A stretch of 64,000 nucleotides of DNA from Pandoraea aquatica (GTDB taxonomy: Bacteria; Pseudomonadota; Gammaproteobacteria; Burkholderiales; Burkholderiaceae): the NCBI RefSeq assembly GCF_902459565.1, contig NZ_CABPSN010000003.1:310001-374000 (forward strand), in the 5' to 3' direction. Position numbers and translations under genes: made by a program. The notes beneath the pieces were generated by a model. The model made no database searches, was not told the DNA's origin, and worked only from the letters and a program-made list of their open reading frames with translations. Of the stretch, positions 35,928 to 43,969 are shown in pieces (position 1 is the stretch's first letter; each line of letters opens with the position of its first letter).

Positions 35928-36917
35928 GTGAAACCGAAGATCCTGGTAGCCCGAGCCATTTTCCCGGACGTGATCGAGCGTCTGGCGCAGTACTTCGACG
36001 TCGAGCGTAACGATGCCGACACGGTGTTTTCGAGCGATGAGCTGCGTGCGCGTCTGGCCGACAAGGCCGGTGCGATCACCACGGCGAGCGAACGCATTGA
36101 TGCGTCGGTCCTTGCCAGTGCGCCGAATCTGCGTGTGGTGGCCAACATGGCCGTGGGCTACAACAACTTCGATATCGAAGCGATGACGGCCGCAGGCGTC
36201 ATGGCGACGAACACCCCCGATGTGCTCAACGAGACGACCGCCGATTTCGGTTGGGCGTTGCTGATGGCGACGGCGCGTCGCGTGACAGAGTCCGAGCGCT
36301 GGTTACGTGAGGGGCACTGGGACAAGTGGGCTTACGACATGTTCCTGGGCGCCGACGTGCATGGCAGCACGCTGGGTATCGTCGGCATGGGGCGCATCGG
36401 TCAGGCGATTGCGCGTCGTGCCATGGGCTTCAACATGCGGGTGGTGTATCACAATCGCTCGCGTCTCGATGCCGCGACGGAAGCCGCATGCAAGGCGAGC
36501 TATGTCGACAAGGACACGCTGCTGCGCACGGCCGATCACGTCATTCTCGTCTTGCCGTATTCGAGCGCGACGCATCACACCATCGGTGCCGCAGAGTTGG
36601 CACTGATGAAGCCGACGGCCACGCTCGTGAATCTGGCACGTGGCGGCATCGTCGACGATGCTGCGCTCGCGGCGGCGCTGGCGAAGAAGCAGATCGCCGC
36701 GGCGGGTCTCGACGTGTTCGAAGGTGAGCCGAAGGTGCATCCCGATTTGCTGAAGGTGTCGAATGTCGTGCTGACGCCGCACATCGCAAGCGCGTCGGCC
36801 GCGACACGCCGGGGTATGGCAAGTCTGGCAGCCGACAATCTGATTGCGGCGCTGGGCTTCGGGGCGGCAGCAGGCAAGCCGCCTTGCCTGCTCAATCCGG
36901 CGGCGCGTAAGTCGTAA
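35928..36917 (+). CDS. D-2-hydroxyacid dehydrogenase (glyoxylate/hydroxypyruvate reductase-like)
   Basis: A 329-residue NAD(P)-dependent dehydrogenase. The nucleotide-binding motif is GIVGMGRIGQAIARRAMGF (about 145-165). Catalytic Arg, Glu and His are at NLARGG (about 242), FEGEP (about 265) and TPHIAS (about 285). The sequence fits GhrB-type glyoxylate/hydroxypyruvate or gluconate reductases, which would consume the glyoxylate made by GlcDEF. It starts at GTG 35928 with GAG about 7 nt upstream. Confidence 0.88.
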   Translation: MKPKILVARAIFPDVIERLAQYFDVERNDADTVFSSDELRARLADKAGAITTASERIDASVLASAPNLRVVANMAVGYNNFDIEAMTAAGVMATNTPDVLNETTADFGWALLMATARRVTESERWLREGHWDKWAYDMFLGADVHGSTLGIVGMGRIGQAIARRAMGFNMRVVYHNRSRLDAATEAACKASYVDKDTLLRTADHVILVLPYSSATHHTIGAAELALMKPTATLVNLARGGIVDDAALAAALAKKQIAAAGLDVFEGEPKVHPDLLKVSNVVLTPHIASASAATRRGMASLAADNLIAALGFGAAAGKPPCLLNPAARKS

Positions 36918-36975
36918 GCCACGTCGGCGGTGAAGTGGGCGAGTTAGAGAAAGAGTCAACGGGAGTCGCAACGCG

Positions 36976-38439
36976 ATGGTCGAGATGGTGTTGGTAGCGC
37001 TGGCGGCGCTGAATTTGTTGGTGATGATCGCGATTGCGGTGAAGGTCTGGCAGCGCGGCGGCGATGCGTCGTTGCGCGCGACGCTCAACGACTCGCTCAC
37101 CAACGTGCGTGACGATCTGCTGCACGCGGCGGACCGCAGCGAACGCGGGCTGCGTCAGGAGTTCGCCGAAACGGCACGCGCGGGTCGTGGTGAGCAGAGC
37201 GCACAAATGGCACAGTTCCAGCAAACGCTCGCAGCGCAGATGACGAGCGTCGCCACGGTGCAGAACAATCAAATCGACGGCTTCGCGCAGCAGCTTGCGA
37301 AGCTCACCGAGTCCAACGCCGCACAGTTGGAAGCGATTCGTCAGAGTCTGGTGCTCAATGGCCAGCAGATGCGCGAAGAGCAGACGTCGACGCTGCGTCG
37401 CTTCGGCGAAGCGCAACATCAGCAACTCACGCAACTGTCCGAAGGCAACGAGCGACGTCTGGCCGAAGTGCGTGCCACGCTTGAGCAGAAGCTCAAGGAC
37501 ATCGAAGTCAACAATGCGGCAAAGCTCGAAGAAATGCGTCGCACGGTCGACGAGAAGCTGCATGCCACCCTCGAACAGCGTCTCGGCGAGTCGTTCAAGC
37601 TGGTGTCGGATCGTCTGGAACAGGTGCATCGCGGGCTTGGTGAAATGCAGACGCTCGCTGCAGGCGTGGGCGATCTCAAGCGCGTGCTGACCAACGTGAA
37701 GACGCGCGGCATCTGGGGCGAAGTGCAGTTGCAGGCGCTGCTCGAACAGTTGCTCACGCCCGAGCAGTACGCGAAGAACGTGGCGACACGTCCGGGCAGT
37801 ACCGAACGTGTGGAATTTGCGATCGCCTTGCCGGGGCAGAGTGGCGACAGCAACAAGCCGGTCTGGCTGCCGATCGATGCCAAGTTCCCGCGCGAGGACT
37901 ACGAGCGTCTGCTCGATGCGCAGGAGCGCGCCGATCCGGTCGCGGTCGAAGAGGCGTCGAAGGCGCTGGAAACGCGTATTCGTCTGGAAGCGAAGACGAT
38001 TGCAGACAAGTATCTGGCACCGCCGCATACGACCGATTTCGCCCTGCTGTTCCTGCCGACGGAAGGGCTGTATGCCGAAGTGCTGCGACGTCCGGGACTC
38101 TCTGATCTGCTGCAACGCGAATATCGCGTGACGGTGGCAGGACCGACGACCCTGACGGCGTTGCTCAACAGTCTTCAGATGGGTTTCCGCACGTTGGCTA
38201 TCGAACGACGTTCCAGCGAAGTCTGGCAGGTGCTGGGTGCGGTGAAGACTGAGTTCACCAAGTTCGGCGATGTGCTCGCCAGAACCAAGTCGCAGTTGGA
38301 AACCGTGACGCGTTCCATCGACAAGGCGGAAGTCCGTACCCGGGCGATGGCGCGTCAGCTCAAGGCCGTCGAAGCACTGCCCGGCGAGCAGGCTGTCGAG
38401 CTGCTGGGCGTCGAGATGGAACCGGACGAAGAAGACTGA
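36976..38439 (+). CDS. rmuC: DNA recombination protein RmuC
   Basis: A 487-residue protein with an N-terminal membrane anchor (VLVALAALNLLVMIAIAV), a long coiled coil (about 40-220, Gln/Glu-rich) and the RmuC nuclease-like domain (about 225-430), including GIWGEVQLQALLEQLL, WLPIDAKFPREDYE and FLPTEGLYAEVLRRPG. RmuC limits recombination between short inverted repeats. It is followed by a strong terminator. Confidence 0.94.
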   Translation: MVEMVLVALAALNLLVMIAIAVKVWQRGGDASLRATLNDSLTNVRDDLLHAADRSERGLRQEFAETARAGRGEQSAQMAQFQQTLAAQMTSVATVQNNQIDGFAQQLAKLTESNAAQLEAIRQSLVLNGQQMREEQTSTLRRFGEAQHQQLTQLSEGNERRLAEVRATLEQKLKDIEVNNAAKLEEMRRTVDEKLHATLEQRLGESFKLVSDRLEQVHRGLGEMQTLAAGVGDLKRVLTNVKTRGIWGEVQLQALLEQLLTPEQYAKNVATRPGSTERVEFAIALPGQSGDSNKPVWLPIDAKFPREDYERLLDAQERADPVAVEEASKALETRIRLEAKTIADKYLAPPHTTDFALLFLPTEGLYAEVLRRPGLSDLLQREYRVTVAGPTTLTALLNSLQMGFRTLAIERRSSEVWQVLGAVKTEFTKFGDVLARTKSQLETVTRSIDKAEVRTRAMARQLKAVEALPGEQAVELLGVEMEPDEED

Positions 38440-38468
38440 TCGGTCTGCTCGACGGTCTCGCCAAATGC

Positions 38469-38499
38469 AAAGCGCCCTGAATTCTCAGGGCGCTTTTTT
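38469..38499. terminator. Intrinsic terminator between rmuC and the GNAT gene
   Basis: AAAGCGCCCTGA and TCAGGGCGCTTT form a perfect stem around ATTC with extra T after it. It serves converging transcripts. Confidence 0.92.
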
Positions 38500-38527
38500 A
38501 TTCAGGACGCTTCAATACACGTCAGGT

Positions 38528-39019
38528 TCAGACCGCTTTTCGACCTTCGGCAAATTGTGTGAGGGCGTCGCCCGTCATGCGGACGACGCGCCAGTCGGGC
38601 AGGACCGTTGCGCCCTGCGCCTCGTAGAAGTCGATGGCCGGTTGATTCCAGTCGAGCACGGTCCATTCGAAGCGTCCGCAATTGCGCTCGATGGCGATGC
38701 GCGCAAGCTGACGCAAGACCGCTTGTCCCACGCCCCGGCCGCGCATCGTCGGCTGCACGTAGACGTCTTCCAGATACAGCCCCCGGCGGGCGAGGAACGT
38801 CGAGAAGTTGTGGAAGTAGATGGCGTAGCCGACCGGCACGCCATCCCACTCGGCCATCAGGCACTCGGCGGCGGGCGTCGCACCGAACAGCGCCTCGTGC
38901 ACGCTCTCAGGCGTTGCCTCGAAGATATCGAGCAACTTTTCGAAGACAGCCAACTCTCGCATCAGGCCGTGGATTGCGCCGACGTCGTCGGCGGTCGCAG
39001 CGCGCAGGGTCAGGGACAT
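38528..39019 (-). CDS. GNAT family N-acetyltransferase (diamine acetyltransferase-like)
   Basis: A 163-residue single GNAT domain. The acetyl-CoA pyrophosphate loop is VQPTMRGRGVGQAVL (about 90-105), preceded by LEDVYV, and the C-terminal NQPAIDFYEAQGA is family-typical. It resembles spermidine/spermine or diamine acetyltransferases, but the substrate is not certain. It follows a small membrane protein gene by 3 nt. Confidence 0.88.
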   Translation of the reverse strand: MSLTLRAATADDVGAIHGLMRELAVFEKLLDIFEATPESVHEALFGATPAAECLMAEWDGVPVGYAIYFHNFSTFLARRGLYLEDVYVQPTMRGRGVGQAVLRQLARIAIERNCGRFEWTVLDWNQPAIDFYEAQGATVLPDWRVVRMTGDALTQFAEGRKAV

Positions 39020-39022
39020 CGG

Positions 39023-39307
39023 TTAGTACTCTTCTTCCGGCGCGTCGCTCAGCGCGATCTCGATGCCGCCGAACTTCACCGCCACCCAGTTGTACAGATG
39101 GCAGGCGATCCAGAGCAGCACGAAGCCGACGATGGCGTTGAGTACCAGCGCGGAAATGATCGCGAGGCCCGGCAGTTCGCCGTAGCGGATGAACGCCGCC
39201 AGGAAGGCGAGCAGAACCAGCGGAATGCTGAAGGTGAGGTAGACCAGCACCAGCGCTTTGGCCGTCTGGCCGGGACTGATGTACGTGATCTGTTTTTTCG
39301 TTGTCAT
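39023..39307 (-). CDS. Small two-helix membrane protein of unknown function
   Basis: A 94-residue protein with two strong hydrophobic segments (KALVLVYLTFSIPLVLLAFL and a second at about 50-75) and an acidic end (DAPEEEY). The N-terminal half is short and hydrophilic. I do not recognise the family. It is directly before the GNAT gene (3-nt gap), so the two are likely co-translated. The gap to moeA is about 130 nt. Confidence 0.7.
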   Translation of the reverse strand: MTTKKQITYISPGQTAKALVLVYLTFSIPLVLLAFLAAFIRYGELPGLAIISALVLNAIVGFVLLWIACHLYNWVAVKFGGIEIALSDAPEEEY

Positions 39308-39441
39308 TGCCGTGTGCTTTCGGTTTGTGTGGTGCTGGCATCGTCGAAGCGCCGACGTCAGCGATATTTCGTTATTGCGTTGCTTCGCTTTTTGGGTGGA
39401 ATTCGATTGCGCTTGTGCTGACCTGAGTGTCGGGTTTGTCG

Positions 39442-40749
39442 TTACACCAGACCGTCGAATGCGATGACGTCGACCAGCTCTCCGGCGGCGACGTCGCCAC
39501 GTTCGGTGCCCAGCGAGACGAAGCAGTTCGCTTCGCTCATCGTGCGCAGGATGCCCGCGCTTTGCGCGTCGGCAACGGTGACTTGCCAGCGACCCTGAGC
39601 ATCCGCAGCGAGGATGCCGCGCAGAAACTCGGTGCGCCCCGGGCGCTTGGCGATGGCGTTGGACGTGGGGACGGGCAGGCACGGCGTGACTTGCGGCTCG
39701 GCGCCCATGAGCACGAACAGGCCGTCGCGCACCAGATGGTAGAACGACGCCATCACCGCAGCCGGGTTGCCCGGCAGGCCGAACAGCAGGGCACGTTTGC
39801 CCTCGCTTTCCAGTTCGCCGAAAGCAAACGGACGGCCCGGGCGCATCGCCATCTTCCAGAACACGACGTTGCCCAGACGCGTCATCATTTCGCGCGTGAA
39901 ATCGGCTTCGCCCACGGACACACCGCCTGAGGTAATGACGGCGTCGGCCTCGCGGCACGCGGTGCGCAAGGTGTCTTCGATGGCTTGAGGGTCGTCGCGT
40001 ACGACCCCCAGATCCAGCACTTCGACACCCAATCGTTGCAGCATGCCGAAGAGCGTATAGCGATTGCTGTCGTACAGATTACCCGGTGCCAGCGGTTCGC
40101 CGACCGAGCGGAGTTCGTCGCCGGTCGAGAAGAAGGCGACGCGAATGCGTCGGCGCACGGGGACTTCCGCAATGCCCAGCGACGCCAGCAAGCCGAGCGC
40201 CGCCGGTCGCAGTCGCTTGCCGGCATGCAGGGCAGTATGGCCTGCGGCCAGATCTTCCCCGACATGACGCACGTGACGGCCGGGCGCGACAGCGGCTGCG
40301 TCGAAGGTGACGATTTCGGTGTCGCCTTCGCGTTGTACCTGTTCCTGGGGGATGACGGTGTCGCAACCGGCGGGCAGCAGCGCGCCGGTCATGATGCGCA
40401 CGCATTCGCCTGCGGCCGTCACACCGTCGAACGGATGACCTGCAAACGAGCGGCCGGCGACACGCAGACGGACTTCACCGCCAGCGGCCAGTGCGCTGCC
40501 GGCGAATGCATAGCCGTCCATCGCAGCGTTTTCGAACGCGGGGACGTCGAGCGGCGATACGACATCGCGACCGAGCACGCGGCCCAGTGCGCTGCGCACA
40601 GTGACCTGCTCGATGGCGGATACGGGACTCGCGGTGCGCGCAATGATGGCGCGCGCCGCTTCGACCGTCATGTGGTTAGGGTCGTAGTCCGGCAAGCCGG
40701 CCAGGGCTTCGTCAAGTGTTGTCATCGGTTTGGCGTCGTCATCCGGCAC
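39442..40749 (-). CDS. moeA: Molybdopterin molybdotransferase MoeA
   Basis: MoeA inserts molybdenum into adenylated molybdopterin. The 435-residue product has the domains in order: N-terminal MoeA region with VPAFENAAMDGYAF, the central molybdopterin-binding domain with DSNRYTLFGMLQRLG and TSGGVSVGEADF, and the C-terminal beta-barrel domain after GLPGNPAAVMASFY. ATG 40749 or ATG 40725 could be the start. It is downstream of mobA on the same strand. Confidence 0.95.
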   Translation of the reverse strand: MPDDDAKPMTTLDEALAGLPDYDPNHMTVEAARAIIARTASPVSAIEQVTVRSALGRVLGRDVVSPLDVPAFENAAMDGYAFAGSALAAGGEVRLRVAGRSFAGHPFDGVTAAGECVRIMTGALLPAGCDTVIPQEQVQREGDTEIVTFDAAAVAPGRHVRHVGEDLAAGHTALHAGKRLRPAALGLLASLGIAEVPVRRRIRVAFFSTGDELRSVGEPLAPGNLYDSNRYTLFGMLQRLGVEVLDLGVVRDDPQAIEDTLRTACREADAVITSGGVSVGEADFTREMMTRLGNVVFWKMAMRPGRPFAFGELESEGKRALLFGLPGNPAAVMASFYHLVRDGLFVLMGAEPQVTPCLPVPTSNAIAKRPGRTEFLRGILAADAQGRWQVTVADAQSAGILRTMSEANCFVSLGTERGDVAAGELVDVIAFDGLV

Positions 40750-40812
40750 GTACCCGGCATGAATCCCGTAAAAGCGGTGGCGACGGATCGGGCTGCGTCG
40801 GCACCCAATACT

Positions 40813-41463
40813 TCAGGGCGCGCGCGGCGAATCGGTAAGGAGGTCGTCCAGCGTGTTGACATTGTAAAACGGACGCTCGTCACCGAAGTTAACTTGTACG
40901 GCCTTGTGGCGCGCCAACCACGCTCGCACACGGTGTTCCCCGGCCGCCAGCGTCGCGGCCAGATCGTCGGCCAGTGAGCGGTGCACAAGCGCGAATACCG
41001 GATGCGGCCCCTGAGCGGTTGCGGCATAGGCAGCCAACGGGCGCGGGTTGTCAGGCGTGCCGGGCATGTCGGCTTCCGGCATCGCGTTCAGCGCGGCGCA
41101 AAGCCGTTCGCCCAGATCGTCGGGAAGGTAAGGGGAGTCGCACGGTGCGGTGAGGACATAGTCCGTACATGCCGCGCGCAGTCCGGCCAGCATGCCCGCG
41201 AGAGGGCCGGCAAAATCCTGGATCTCGTCGCTGATCACGCCGTCCACAAGGTCGGTGCCGAGTGCCTCATAGGCATCGCGATTCCGGTTTGCGCTGACGA
41301 GCAATGCGCCAACCTGCGGACGCAGGCGAGCCATCGCATGCTCGACCAGAGGCCGTCCGGCGAAGGGCTGGAGACCCTTGTCACGCCCGCCCATGCGCTG
41401 ACCGCGCCCGCCCGCCAGGATCAATCCGGTGATGTCGCTGCGGCGGATGGGCGTGTTCGTCAT
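40813..41463 (-). CDS. mobA: Molybdenum cofactor guanylyltransferase MobA
   Basis: MobA attaches GMP to molybdenum cofactor to make the bis-MGD form used by many bacterial reductases. The 216-residue product has the nucleotide-binding motif LILAGGRGQRMGGRDKGL at the N-terminus and the metal/GTP site DYVLTAPCDSPYLP at about 100. Length and motifs are standard. It lies between a secreted protein of unknown function and moeA. Confidence 0.94.
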   Translation of the reverse strand: MTNTPIRRSDITGLILAGGRGQRMGGRDKGLQPFAGRPLVEHAMARLRPQVGALLVSANRNRDAYEALGTDLVDGVISDEIQDFAGPLAGMLAGLRAACTDYVLTAPCDSPYLPDDLGERLCAALNAMPEADMPGTPDNPRPLAAYAATAQGPHPVFALVHRSLADDLAATLAAGEHRVRAWLARHKAVQVNFGDERPFYNVNTLDDLLTDSPRAP

Positions 41464-41485
41464 GGGGAAAGGTGGATGGCAGGCG

Positions 41486-42391
41486 TCAGGAGCGGTTCAG
41501 AGCGATGACACGTCCGGCCGCGTCGAACCAGACGGCGCCGTCGCCGAGCATCACCCCCTGATCGCGAGCGAACATCAGGCGAGGCACGGCCGCGCCGATG
41601 GTCCGTACGTAACCATCGGTGAATATCTCGTTATAGCGTGCAAGCAATGACTTCGGGTTCCGAAGAATGATCGTTTTGCCACGCAACGACACATGCAACG
41701 GGTAACGGATCGATTGTGCGACGACATCGCGCCGGTCGTCGAGCACACCCTTGCGGAACTGCGTCGCCGCGCGATTGATGGTTTCGTCGTCGTTCACGCC
41801 GGCCACGCCGTACAAGTGGTCGATCTTCCCGCTCTGGATGCTGGAAAGCGACAGATCGAACGGCACCGTGCGGCCGCTGCGCAGGTCCTTCCATTGACCG
41901 GAAATCACCTCGCACGACGACGATGCACCGCGCTGGCGATTGACGTCGTCCGCTGCGGCGAATTCGCCTTCGAAGGTGGCGCGCGGCATGCCGCCGGCGT
42001 CGAATTCGGTCAGATGCAGGTGCGACTTGTTCTCCAGCTTGCCGGTGAGTGCCGTGTCGCTTTGCGAGGACGCATTGGCGTACCGCCCGTCGAGCTTGCC
42101 GCCGGAGGTCGCGCGAAACACCAGTCGCAGCGGATTGCGTTCGCCGAGCTGACCGGTGTACGTCATGACATGGTTGGCAATGTTGCGATCGGACGGGTCG
42201 CAATCTGCATGGGCGAGCGCCGGCGTGAAGGCCGTGACGAGCATCGTCAGAGCACTCAGGCCGATGGCGATGAGGCGCGACGGGAAATGCAGGCGTGCAC
42301 GGGCCGTGTTCAGGGCGTCACGTCGGGAAACACTGAGAAGAGAAGGCGAAGAGTCTCGGACGCGACTGGCGTCCGGGGCAACAGAAATCAT
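41486..42391 (-). CDS. Secreted protein of unknown function
   Basis: A 301-residue protein whose signal region (LIAIGLSALTMLVTAFTPALAHA, cleavage near ADC) follows an unusually long N-terminal stretch of about 45 residues. The mature part has two cysteines (ADCD and SSCEV) that could form a disulfide. I do not recognise any domain. A later ATG would shorten the leader, but none gives a clear ribosome site. It lies between moaA and mobA on the same strand, a place where a molybdenum-pathway role is only a guess. Confidence 0.7.
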   Translation of the reverse strand: MISVAPDASRVRDSSPSLLSVSRRDALNTARARLHFPSRLIAIGLSALTMLVTAFTPALAHADCDPSDRNIANHVMTYTGQLGERNPLRLVFRATSGGKLDGRYANASSQSDTALTGKLENKSHLHLTEFDAGGMPRATFEGEFAAADDVNRQRGASSSCEVISGQWKDLRSGRTVPFDLSLSSIQSGKIDHLYGVAGVNDDETINRAATQFRKGVLDDRRDVVAQSIRYPLHVSLRGKTIILRNPKSLLARYNEIFTDGYVRTIGAAVPRLMFARDQGVMLGDGAVWFDAAGRVIALNRS

Positions 42392-42478
42392 GAGTCGAGA
42401 AGGAATTCGGTAAATCGATAGCAGCGTCGAAAGCAGTGCAGACGAACCGCACGGCGGCAAGGCCATAGGCCAGAGCGG

Positions 42479-43606
42479 TTATCCGCCGATGTAGGACATC
42501 TCCACTTTCGGTGGTGCGTCTTCCGGCAGGCCGGTGGCCGCCGTGCGCAAGGCTGAGTAGCGGTCGGTGCGCTTGTGCCAGATGTCGCCGATGACGGTCG
42601 AAATCTGCGCGTCGCTTGCGCCGTTACGCAGCAGCGTACGCAAGTCGTAACCCGAACTGGCGAACAGGCACAGGTACAACTTGCCTTCCGTAGACAGGCG
42701 GGCACGCGAACAAGTGCCGCAAAATGCGCGGGTGACCGAGGAAATGACACCGACTTCCCCACCGCCGTCGCGATATTGCCAGCGCTGCGCGGTCTCGCCT
42801 GCATAGTTGGCTTCGAGCGGTTCGACCGGCAGGGCGTCGTTCAGTCGGGCGATGACGTCGGCGGACGGCATCACTTCATCCATGCGCCAGCCGTTGGACG
42901 TGCCGACATCCATGTATTCGATGAAGCGCAGTACGACACCGCTGCCGTGGAAATGTCGCGCCATCGGCACGATTTCGGAGTCGTTGGTGCCCCGTTTGAC
43001 GACCATGTTGACTTTGACCGGGCCGAGACCGACGTGCTGCGCCTCTGCGATGCCTTCGAGTACCTTGGCGACCGGAAAGTCGACGTCGTTCATCTGCCGG
43101 AAAATCGTGTCGTCGAGGCTGTCGAGACTGACCGTCACGCGGGTCAATCCGGCGTCCTTGAGCGACTGCGCACGACGCGCCAGCAACGAGCCATTCGTCG
43201 TGAGCGTGATGTCGATCGGTTTGCCCGATGGCGTGCGCAGGCGCGCCAGCATCTCGATCAGACGCTCGATGTGCTTGCGCAGCAGCGGCTCGCCGCCGGT
43301 CAGACGCAGCTTTTCCACGCCATGTTCCACGAACAGGCGCGCAGCGCGCTCGATTTCTTCGAAAGACAGCAGGGAAGATTGCGGCAGGAAGGCGTAGTCC
43401 TTGTCGAACACGTCCTTCGGCATGCAGTAGACGCAACGGAAGTTGCAACGATCCGTCACCGAGATCCGCAGATCGTGCAGCGGCCGTGCCAGCGCATCTT
43501 CGAGATGGCCGGTGGCAGCGCGCACTTGTGCGGGCATCTGCGGCGCATGCGTCGCATAACGCGTGTCGCTACGCAGATCGGTGAGTCGGATGATCGTTTC
43601 AGTCAT
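42479..43606 (-). CDS. moaA: GTP 3',8-cyclase MoaA
   Basis: The radical SAM enzyme that turns GTP into the first molybdopterin precursor together with MoaC. The 375-residue product has the N-terminal radical SAM cluster CNFRCVYC (about 53) and the C-terminal second [4Fe-4S] site [20 protein letters not shown] (about 290-310). It ends in GG, as MoaA does, and that C-terminal tail is needed for activity. It is the first gene of the minus-strand molybdenum group. Confidence 0.97.
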   Translation of the reverse strand: MTETIIRLTDLRSDTRYATHAPQMPAQVRAATGHLEDALARPLHDLRISVTDRCNFRCVYCMPKDVFDKDYAFLPQSSLLSFEEIERAARLFVEHGVEKLRLTGGEPLLRKHIERLIEMLARLRTPSGKPIDITLTTNGSLLARRAQSLKDAGLTRVTVSLDSLDDTIFRQMNDVDFPVAKVLEGIAEAQHVGLGPVKVNMVVKRGTNDSEIVPMARHFHGSGVVLRFIEYMDVGTSNGWRMDEVMPSADVIARLNDALPVEPLEANYAGETAQRWQYRDGGGEVGVISSVTRAFCGTCSRARLSTEGKLYLCLFASSGYDLRTLLRNGASDAQISTVIGDIWHKRTDRYSALRTAATGLPEDAPPKVEMSYIGG

Positions 43607-43969
43607 GGTGGGGCCTTAGCTTGCGTCTCCATTCTAACGAATTGGCCTGATGGCCGCCGAAGTCGGCCCAATTCAGCCGACGTTAGCGACCGGGGTATCG
43701 GATATCGGTACCGAGGCCTTCGTTGTGAGACGTCAAACTCGTACTAAGGCAGAAGATACGGGCACGGCGAAACGAGCACAAGTCGGGACAACGCGGGGTT
43801 GCAAAGGGCGAGAGCGTCCCAAGGGCGCAGCCATGAAAAAAGGAGGCCGAAGCCTCCTTTTTTCTGGCATCACGCGGATTTCAGGTCCGTCGGGCGGACA
43901 AGTGCACCGTGAGGTGCCTCCGCCCAGACGTCACGTGAGATCGACGTCTTGCGCTGCCCGGTCACTCGA
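43607..43969. other. Region between moaA and rne
   Basis: A 363-bp interval. It contains the rne terminator at 43836-43863. The stretch 43607-43830 would hold the moaA promoter, but I cannot assign boxes. Nothing else is supported. Confidence 0.6.
43836..43863 (-). terminator. Intrinsic terminator of rne
   Basis: AAAAAAGGAGGC and GCCTCCTTTTTT form a perfect 12-bp stem around CGAA. It lies 107 bp past the rne stop and has A and T runs on both sides, so it works in both directions. Confidence 0.9.
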
